Source: Paenibacillus lactis
GTDB taxonomy: Bacteria > Bacillota > Bacilli > Paenibacillales > Paenibacillaceae
Reading direction: 5' to 3'
NCBI RefSeq assembly: GCF_017873605.1
Contig: NZ_JAGGKI010000001.1
Coordinates: forward strand, 654,569 to 718,568
DNA: 64,000 nt
Both the position numbers and the translations under genes were made by a program. Within the stretch, counting starts at the first letter, position 1, and each line of letters begins with the position of its first letter. Below the pieces are notes generated by a model that worked only from the letters and a program-made list of their open reading frames with translations, ran no database searches and was not told where the DNA came from. Shown in pieces: positions 58,319-64,000 of this stretch.

Positions 58319-59122
58319 CTAGCGGACCTTCTTTGTACTGCTGGACAAATTCCGTCCGTAGGCGCTGGCGTACTTCTTGACCTTGTTATAGATGCTTGGA
58401 TCCTTGAAGAACTTCTTAAACGGAAAGAGCGCAGGCTTTGTGTTGACCTCCAAAATCCAAATGTTCCATCGTCCATCAATTGCGATATCCAGCCCGATTT
58501 CCTTCAGATTCGGGTAGGACTTCTGCAGTTGGCCGGCGACATTCACACCGAGCTCATGCAGTTCCCGGCGGATGTTCTCCGCCTCTTCGGCCGTCATATG
58601 CTCAAGCATAAGCGGCTTGTAATGCTGGACGGTGCCGCCGCTATGATGATTTGTAATGATTTTGTTTTTGGCCGCTACCCGCCCGATAATGCCGGTGCTT
58701 ACCCACTGTCCGGAAGGGCTTCTCTGTGTAAGAACACGCAGGTCAAAGGGACTGCCCTGGTACCGGAGCAGATGGATGCCCTGCTGAATCAAATATTCCT
58801 TGCCTTGGAGCAGTGAATTCAGCGTTTTATGAAGACTGTCCAGTGATTGGAACGTCTCGGTCTTTTGTTCATACCGGAGCTTGTAGGTCTTGGAGGCGGC
58901 CGATTCCTCCTCATTCTGCGATTCGATTTGCTCCACGGACATAACGCCGTTGCCGTACGTCCCCCGATCCGGCTTAATGTAAACCAGCGTGTGGGTATTC
59001 AGCAACTCTTCCAGCGCTTCGAACGAGTACTGGCGGGTTGCGGGAATGTAGGAGGCAAGACCTTTATTTTTCAACAAGATTTTTGTTTTCGCCCATTTGC
59101 TTGCAACGCGTTGTATAGCCAA
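58319..59122 (-). CDS. YheC/YheD-family ATP-grasp protein (spore-coat associated)
   Basis: ATP-grasp-fold protein of a family that is large in Bacillales and is linked to the endospore coat in Bacillus. Visible pieces are LVYIKPDRGTYGNGVM (nucleotide-binding strand, about residues 47-62), LIQQGIHLLRYQGSPFDLRVL and EIGLDIAIDGRWNIWILEVNTKPAL, where the terminal Asp, Glu and Asn are the usual metal ligands. The ligase substrate is unknown. It starts at the TTG at 59122, with AAAGGA nine bases upstream; 267 residues. It is the only minus-strand gene between dnaA and the 16S gene. Confidence 0.87.
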   Translation of the reverse strand: MAIQRVASKWAKTKILLKNKGLASYIPATRQYSFEALEELLNTHTLVYIKPDRGTYGNGVMSVEQIESQNEEESAASKTYKLRYEQKTETFQSLDSLHKTLNSLLQGKEYLIQQGIHLLRYQGSPFDLRVLTQRSPSGQWVSTGIIGRVAAKNKIITNHHSGGTVQHYKPLMLEHMTAEEAENIRRELHELGVNVAGQLQKSYPNLKEIGLDIAIDGRWNIWILEVNTKPALFPFKKFFKDPSIYNKVKKYASAYGRNLSSSTKKVR

Positions 59123-59475
59123 CCAACTTCATCCTTTCCGGCCGTTTTTTTGAGTGAAGAGCAGATGTACCTGTCACGGAAAAAAAAGAGCACGAGCGCA
59201 GGGATACGCCTATAGTTTGCCTTAGCCATAGCCCGTTAGGGGAAGGTCGAACGCTATTCATGATCGATCGAAGCACCGGGCGATACATCCGGCACATAAA
59301 GCTGCCAAACGGGAAAACATAGGACAAGTATGACAAACAGTGGTATAATATAAAGATGTGATCGATGCGAAATCTTTTTCAATGCATTGTATGTGAAAAG
59401 CGGCACGGAGGACAGGGCGTATGTCACGGTTTCCGGGCAAAAATCATACTTTCACGCTTTCTATCCCGTGTTTAA

Positions 59476-59504
59476 TTGTGCATGGTTTGTGAAAGTAATA
59501 TAAT
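59476..59504 (+). promoter_or_regulatory. Promoter of gyrA
   Basis: TTGTGC, 17-base spacer, perfect TATAAT. A second possible promoter (AGGACA, 17 bases, TATAAT) lies at 59321-59349. The 473-base gap holds nothing else that I can identify. Confidence 0.65.
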
Positions 59505-59595
59505 AAAGGTTGGTGCATTTATAGCTTCCTGATCATTATTCTGCTTTTTTCACATAGAGCAAGGCATGGTTGATAGAAAATGAAGGAGGTCCAGC

Positions 59596-62091
59596 ATGGC
59601 GGAAGAAAATTTCTCCCAAATTAAAGATCGGGACATAGGTACCGAGATGCGCGAATCCTTTATGGATTACGCGATGAGCATCATTGTCAGCCGGGCCTTG
59701 CCAGATGTGCGGGACGGAATGAAGCCGGTTCACCGTCGCATACTATATGCGATGTCGGAGCTCGGCATGGCCCCGGACAAACCGTACAAAAAATCGGCAA
59801 GGATCGTTGGCGAGGTTATCGGTAAGTACCATCCGCATGGTGATTCCGCAGTGTATGAATCCATGGTCCGGATGGCGCAGGACTTCTCCATGCGATACAT
59901 GCTCGTCGACGGGCATGGTAACTTCGGTTCCATTGACGGAGATATGGCAGCGGCAATGCGATATACGGAAGCCCGTTTATCCAAGATTGCCATGGAAATG
60001 CTGCGTGATATTAATAAAGAGACGATTGACTTTGCGCCCAACTACGATGGCGAGGAGCAGGAGCCGGTCGTTCTGCCGGCACGTTACCCGAACCTTCTCG
60101 TAAACGGGGTATCCGGGATTGCGGTCGGTATGGCGACGAATATACCGCCTCATAATCTTGGCGAAGTCATCGATGGCGTACAGGCGATGATTCGGAATCC
60201 CGACATCACTCCAATGGAGCTGATGGAGTATATACAGGGACCGGACTTCCCAACAGCGGGCTACATTTTGGGACGCGAAGGCATCCGCCAGGCATATCGT
60301 ACGGGACGCGGCTCGGTAACGATGCGCGCGAAAGCGACGATTGAGGAAAACAATAATAAGGCGCGCATTGTCGTTCATGAGATTCCGTATCAAGTGAACA
60401 AAGCACGTCTCGTGGAGAAAATTGCCGAGCTCGTTCGCGATAAGCGAATTGACGGTATTACGGATCTCCGTGATGAGTCGGACCGTAACGGCATGCGGAT
60501 CGTGATCGAGCTGCGCCGTGACGTCAACCCGAACGTCGTCTTGAATAACTTGTATAAGCATACGGCAATGCAGTCGAATTTCGGTATCAACATGCTGGCG
60601 ATCGTCAACAATGAGCCGAAAATATTGAATCTGCGTGATGTGCTGCATTATTACCTGGAGCATCAGGTGACGGTGATTCGCCGTCGTACCGAATTCGAGC
60701 TGAAGAAGGCCGAGGCCCGGGCCCATATTCTGGAGGGCTTGCGGATTGCGCTGGATCATCTGGATGAGGTTATCGCGCTGATCCGCGCCTCGCAGACAAC
60801 CGAGGCCGCGCGCGAAGGTCTGATGGAGCGCTTCGGGCTTAGCCAGGAGCAGGCTCAGGCGATCCTCGATATGCGTCTGCAGCGTCTGACCGGACTCGAA
60901 CGCGAGAAGATCGAGAACGAGTACCAAGAACTGCTGGCCCGGATTGCCGAGCTGCGCGAGATTTTGGCGAACGAACATCTTGTGCTGCAAATCATCAATG
61001 ATGAGCTTCAGGATATTAAGGAGCGCTTTGCAGATGAGCGCCGTACTGAAATTACAGTAGGTGAAGACAGCATCCTGGACGAGGATCTCATTCCGCGTGA
61101 GGAAGTGGTTATCACCATTACCCATACCGGTTACATCAAGCGTCTGCCTGCCAATACGTACCGCAGTCAGAAGCGGGGCGGACGCGGCGTCGTTGGGATG
61201 GAAACGAAGAGCGAGGACTTTGTCGAGCACCTCTTCGTAACGAATTCCCATCACTACCTGATGTTCTTTACGGACAAAGGGAAGGCTTACCGTCTCAAAG
61301 CTTATGAAATACCGGAGCTTAGCCGTACCGCCCGCGGAACGCCAATCATCAATCTGATTCAGATTGAGCAAGGCGAAACGGTCAATGCGGTTATTCCGGT
61401 CGAGAGCTTCGATACCGATAAGTTCCTGTTCTTTGCTACCCGTCATGGGGTTGTGAAGAAGACGCCGCTTGAGGACTATGTCAATATCCGCAAGGGCGGC
61501 CTGATCGCCGTTAACCTGCGCGAGGACGACTCCCTGATCGATGTGAAGCTGACAGACGGTCAGCAAGAGATCATTATGGGAACGGCACAGGGCATGTCCA
61601 TCCGGTTCGAGGAGAGCGATGTGCGTTCAATGGGAAGAAGCGCAACCGGGGTTAAGGGCATAACGCTCGATGAGGGTGACGAAGTCATCGGCATGGACGT
61701 TGTGGATCCGGAGCTTGATATTTTGATCGTAACGACCCGCGGATACGGCAAACGGACACCGGCCGGCGATTACCGAGTTCAGACCCGTGGCGGTAAAGGG
61801 ATCAAAACGATCAATATTACCGAGAAGAACGGACCGGTTGTTGCGCTGAAGGTCGTGAAGTCGGAAGAGGATCTGATGATCATTACGGCCAGCGGCACCT
61901 TGATCCGCACAAGCATGGAGGGCATCTCAACGATGGGCCGCTATGCGCAGGGCGTGAAGCTGATTAACATCCGCGAGGATGATTCTGTCGGTACGGTATG
62001 CCGTGCAGACAAGAGTGATGAACCAGAGAACGATGGTGAAGAGGGCGAGTTCGAAGAAGGCATGGACCCTTCTGAACCAACCGAGGAATAA
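59596..62091 (+). CDS. gyrA: DNA gyrase subunit A
   Basis: Breakage-reunion subunit of gyrase. The winged-helix and tower region opens [30 protein letters not shown]; the quinolone-determining region [19 protein letters not shown] ends before the catalytic Tyr in [12 protein letters not shown], and shows the wild-type Ser in GDSAVYE. The C-terminal beta-pinwheel (about 500-805) has the GyrA box QKRGGRG and ends in an acidic tail. 831 residues. AAGGAGG lies seven bases from the ATG. Confidence 0.98.
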   Translation: MAEENFSQIKDRDIGTEMRESFMDYAMSIIVSRALPDVRDGMKPVHRRILYAMSELGMAPDKPYKKSARIVGEVIGKYHPHGDSAVYESMVRMAQDFSMRYMLVDGHGNFGSIDGDMAAAMRYTEARLSKIAMEMLRDINKETIDFAPNYDGEEQEPVVLPARYPNLLVNGVSGIAVGMATNIPPHNLGEVIDGVQAMIRNPDITPMELMEYIQGPDFPTAGYILGREGIRQAYRTGRGSVTMRAKATIEENNNKARIVVHEIPYQVNKARLVEKIAELVRDKRIDGITDLRDESDRNGMRIVIELRRDVNPNVVLNNLYKHTAMQSNFGINMLAIVNNEPKILNLRDVLHYYLEHQVTVIRRRTEFELKKAEARAHILEGLRIALDHLDEVIALIRASQTTEAAREGLMERFGLSQEQAQAILDMRLQRLTGLEREKIENEYQELLARIAELREILANEHLVLQIINDELQDIKERFADERRTEITVGEDSILDEDLIPREEVVITITHTGYIKRLPANTYRSQKRGGRGVVGMETKSEDFVEHLFVTNSHHYLMFFTDKGKAYRLKAYEIPELSRTARGTPIINLIQIEQGETVNAVIPVESFDTDKFLFFATRHGVVKKTPLEDYVNIRKGGLIAVNLREDDSLIDVKLTDGQQEIIMGTAQGMSIRFEESDVRSMGRSATGVKGITLDEGDEVIGMDVVDPELDILIVTTRGYGKRTPAGDYRVQTRGGKGIKTINITEKNGPVVALKVVKSEEDLMIITASGTLIRTSMEGISTMGRYAQGVKLINIREDDSVGTVCRADKSDEPENDGEEGEFEEGMDPSEPTEE

Positions 62092-62100
62092 AGCAATGGA

Positions 62101-62139
62101 GAGCATGGATGCACATGAAGCATCCATGCTCTTTTTTTT
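62101..62139 (+). terminator. Terminator of gyrA
   Basis: GAGCATGGATG pairs with CATCCATGCTC, followed by eight T, ten bases past the stop. Confidence 0.95.
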
Positions 62140-62173
62140 CAGTGATCCAGATTACAAAATAAGGAAGTCAGTA

Positions 62174-62203
62174 TTGTACAGGCTGAGTAAGTCGAACTAT
62201 AAT
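62174..62203 (+). promoter_or_regulatory. Promoter of the HD-GYP gene
   Basis: TTGTAC, 18-base spacer, perfect TATAAT, about 65 bases before the start codon. Confidence 0.6.
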
Positions 62204-62268
62204 AATGTATAATATAAAGGTGAAGTTTCGCTGCGATGAGCGCAGTGGAATAGATGGAGAGGTTGATC

Positions 62269-63381
62269 ATGACGATCAAAGCCGTGAATGAAGTGGTGGC
62301 CGGTGTAAAGCTGGCTAAGGATGTGCATACACCTTTAGGGGGGCTTTTACTTCATAAGGGGAAGGTACTGCTGCCACGCGATCTGGAAGTGCTGAAAGCA
62401 TTTATGGTCGAGCAGGTGGATATTGAGTCCGTCGATGGAGAGAGCACTCGAATTCCAACGGTGAAATCTGCAGGGCAGAAGCCCGCGTTGATTTTTGCGG
62501 AGAGTTCGCAAGGAAGCGGGGACGAGGAGGCACCGAGTCGCAAAGACCTTCCATTGCATGAAGAGTATGACAAGACTCTGACTCTGGTCAAAAGCTGTTA
62601 TCAGTCGGCGATTACCGGCGAGCTCCGCATGTACGAGATCCGGAATCAGATGGAGAACCTGCTTAAGCATCATAAGGATTATCAGATTCTTAAGTTTATT
62701 CCACGCATGACGAATCGCCATGATTACCGGTATCACAGCTCGGTCTTGTGTGCTCTTTCTTCCTATAAGCTGGCGCAGTGGCTCGATCTTCCTCAGAAAG
62801 ACTGGATGCAGGTGGCCTTTGCGGGGCTGCTCCATGACATTGGAAATGCCAAGATTGATCCAATACTATTAAATAAGCCGTCCAAATTAACCGATGAGGA
62901 GAACGAGGAAGTACGTCGTCATACCACTTACGGTTATCAAATCCTTAAAAATGTTGCCGCAGTTAACGAAGGGGTTCGCCTAGCGGCACTGCAGCATCAT
63001 GAAAAAGTGGACGGGTCCGGCTACCCTCTGGGTCTGGAGGGCAGCAAAATCCATATTTACGCCAAGATTGTGGCTGTTACGGATATCTTCCATGCCATGA
63101 CATTGGACAAGTTTTATCGGAATGCACAGTCTCCTTACTTAGTGCTGGAACAAATTCAATTAGAGGCGTTCGGCAAGCTGGATCCGAAAATCGTCCAGAC
63201 TTTTATCCGTAAAGTAACGGCTCTCCATTCCGGAACGAAAGTCCGGTTAAGCAATGGAAGCACAGGGGAAATCGTGTTTACCGATAGTCAGCATCCGACC
63301 AGGCCAATGGTAGCCGTCCAAGGCAACATCATGAATTTAATGCAGCAGAGGCAGATCTACATTGAGGAAGTTATTTCCTAG
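62269..63381 (+). CDS. HD-GYP domain protein (putative cyclic-dinucleotide phosphodiesterase)
   Basis: HD-GYP proteins hydrolyse c-di-GMP or related nucleotides using a metal-bound HD core. An N-terminal region of about 100 residues (VNEVVAGVKLAKDVHTPLGGLLL) is typical of this group. The HD-GYP domain (about 150-310) has RHDYRYHS, LLHDIGNAKID, RRHTTYGYQIL, and the GYP signature HHEKVDGSGYP, then VTDIFHAMT. The residue after HDIG is Asn where Lys is more usual. 370 residues. The ATG at 62269 has GAGAGG six bases upstream. It lies alone between gyrA and the rrn operon; the signal it senses is unknown. Confidence 0.9.
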   Translation: MTIKAVNEVVAGVKLAKDVHTPLGGLLLHKGKVLLPRDLEVLKAFMVEQVDIESVDGESTRIPTVKSAGQKPALIFAESSQGSGDEEAPSRKDLPLHEEYDKTLTLVKSCYQSAITGELRMYEIRNQMENLLKHHKDYQILKFIPRMTNRHDYRYHSSVLCALSSYKLAQWLDLPQKDWMQVAFAGLLHDIGNAKIDPILLNKPSKLTDEENEEVRRHTTYGYQILKNVAAVNEGVRLAALQHHEKVDGSGYPLGLEGSKIHIYAKIVAVTDIFHAMTLDKFYRNAQSPYLVLEQIQLEAFGKLDPKIVQTFIRKVTALHSGTKVRLSNGSTGEIVFTDSQHPTRPMVAVQGNIMNLMQQRQIYIEEVIS

Positions 63382-63405
63382 GCAATAAAGGTTGACCTAA
63401 TGATA

Positions 63406-63463
63406 AAAGCTGTGATATATTATTCCTTGCCGCTTTTGAAGCGGATGTATATCACGGCTTTTT
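63406..63463 (+). terminator. Terminator of the HD-GYP gene
   Basis: AAAGCTGTGATATA pairs with TATATCACGGCTTT (one wobble) around a long loop, followed by a T run. Confidence 0.85.
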
Positions 63464-63487
63464 CGATAAAAAAGTTTTTAAAAAAGC

Positions 63488-63516
63488 TTGCTAACTTCTC
63501 GAAAACATGATATATT
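63488..63516 (+). promoter_or_regulatory. Promoter of the rrn operon
   Basis: TTGCTA, 17-base spacer, TATATT, about 180 bases before 16S. The leader holds TTTGAAAACTGAACA, common before rRNA genes in Bacillales, and a GATCGTCC/GGACGATC hairpin (63681-63699) just before the mature 5' end. Confidence 0.7.
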
Positions 63517-63699
63517 ATAAGAGTTGCTGATGCGAACGAGATTCGCTGGTAACGAAAAGGTTGATCTTTGAAAACTGAACAACGAGTGAGTAAAAACGAA
63601 CCGCTTCGGCGGGGAGTTACAATAGAGAATTGAACAAATTCTCGTCAGTTTTTCTAATGAGCTTAATCGCTCTTTCAATCGATCGTCCTTCGGACGATC

Positions 63700-64000
<301 letters not shown>

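Overview
The window is the replication-origin region of a Gram-positive, endospore-forming bacterium of the Bacillales, most likely a Paenibacillus (inference from gene content, protein sequence and a base composition near 50% G+C). It holds the two-part oriC, the conserved genes around it and the start of an rrn operon. The most probable initiation point is the DnaA-trio/AT-rich element at about 53.07 kb. Most genes to its left are on the minus strand and most to its right on the plus strand, so they are read with the replication forks.

From left to right: the 5' end of walK and all of walR; a 1.1-kb array of four ~268-bp tandem repeats; a LysM-G5-M23 cell-wall peptidase; a small membrane protein; an isolated fused GT2-GT4 glycosyltransferase on the plus strand; purA; the leftward group MazG-like/yybS/gdpP/rplI/dnaB; a CBS-pair protein; an LCP-family wall-polymer transferase; a DD-carboxypeptidase-like protein; and a peptide ABC importer (oppA-B-C-D-F) behind two good promoters. 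Next are a divergent SRAP-family protein, rpsF-ssb-rpsR, a YjzC-like gene, tRNA-Ser(CGA), DUF951, MscS, DUF3343, yyaC, DUF4446, a cysteine-desulfurase-like enzyme, parB-parA, noc, a 1.8-kb gene-poor stretch, rsmG-mnmG-mnmE, and jag-yidC-rnpA-rpmH.

The ancestral rpmH-dnaA junction is split by a gluconate-utilisation cluster (gnd, gntR, gntP, gntK, with two near-identical operators) and an unknown membrane-protein gene. DnaA boxes lie on both sides of this block. After it come dnaA, a second oriC half with DnaA boxes, DnaA-trios and an AT-rich unwinding region, then dnaN-yaaA-recF-remB-gyrB, a YheC/D-type ATP-grasp gene, gyrA, an HD-GYP protein and the 16S rRNA gene, which runs off the right edge.

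Functions group into chromosome replication and segregation (dnaA, dnaN, recF, gyrA/B, dnaB, ssb, parAB with two parS sites, noc), cell-envelope homeostasis (walRK, M23, LCP, DD-carboxypeptidase, yidC, MscS), c-di-AMP signalling (gdpP, perhaps the CBS protein), translation and tRNA modification (rplI, rpsF, rpsR, rpmH, rnpA, mnmE/G, rsmG), and nutrient uptake (opp, gnt). Points most worth a second look are the gluconate insertion inside the origin region, the SRAP protein lacking two catalytic residues, the DD-carboxypeptidase-like protein with two altered motifs, the tandem repeats beside walR, the decayed second copy of yyaC, and the hairpin-rich stretch upstream of noc.
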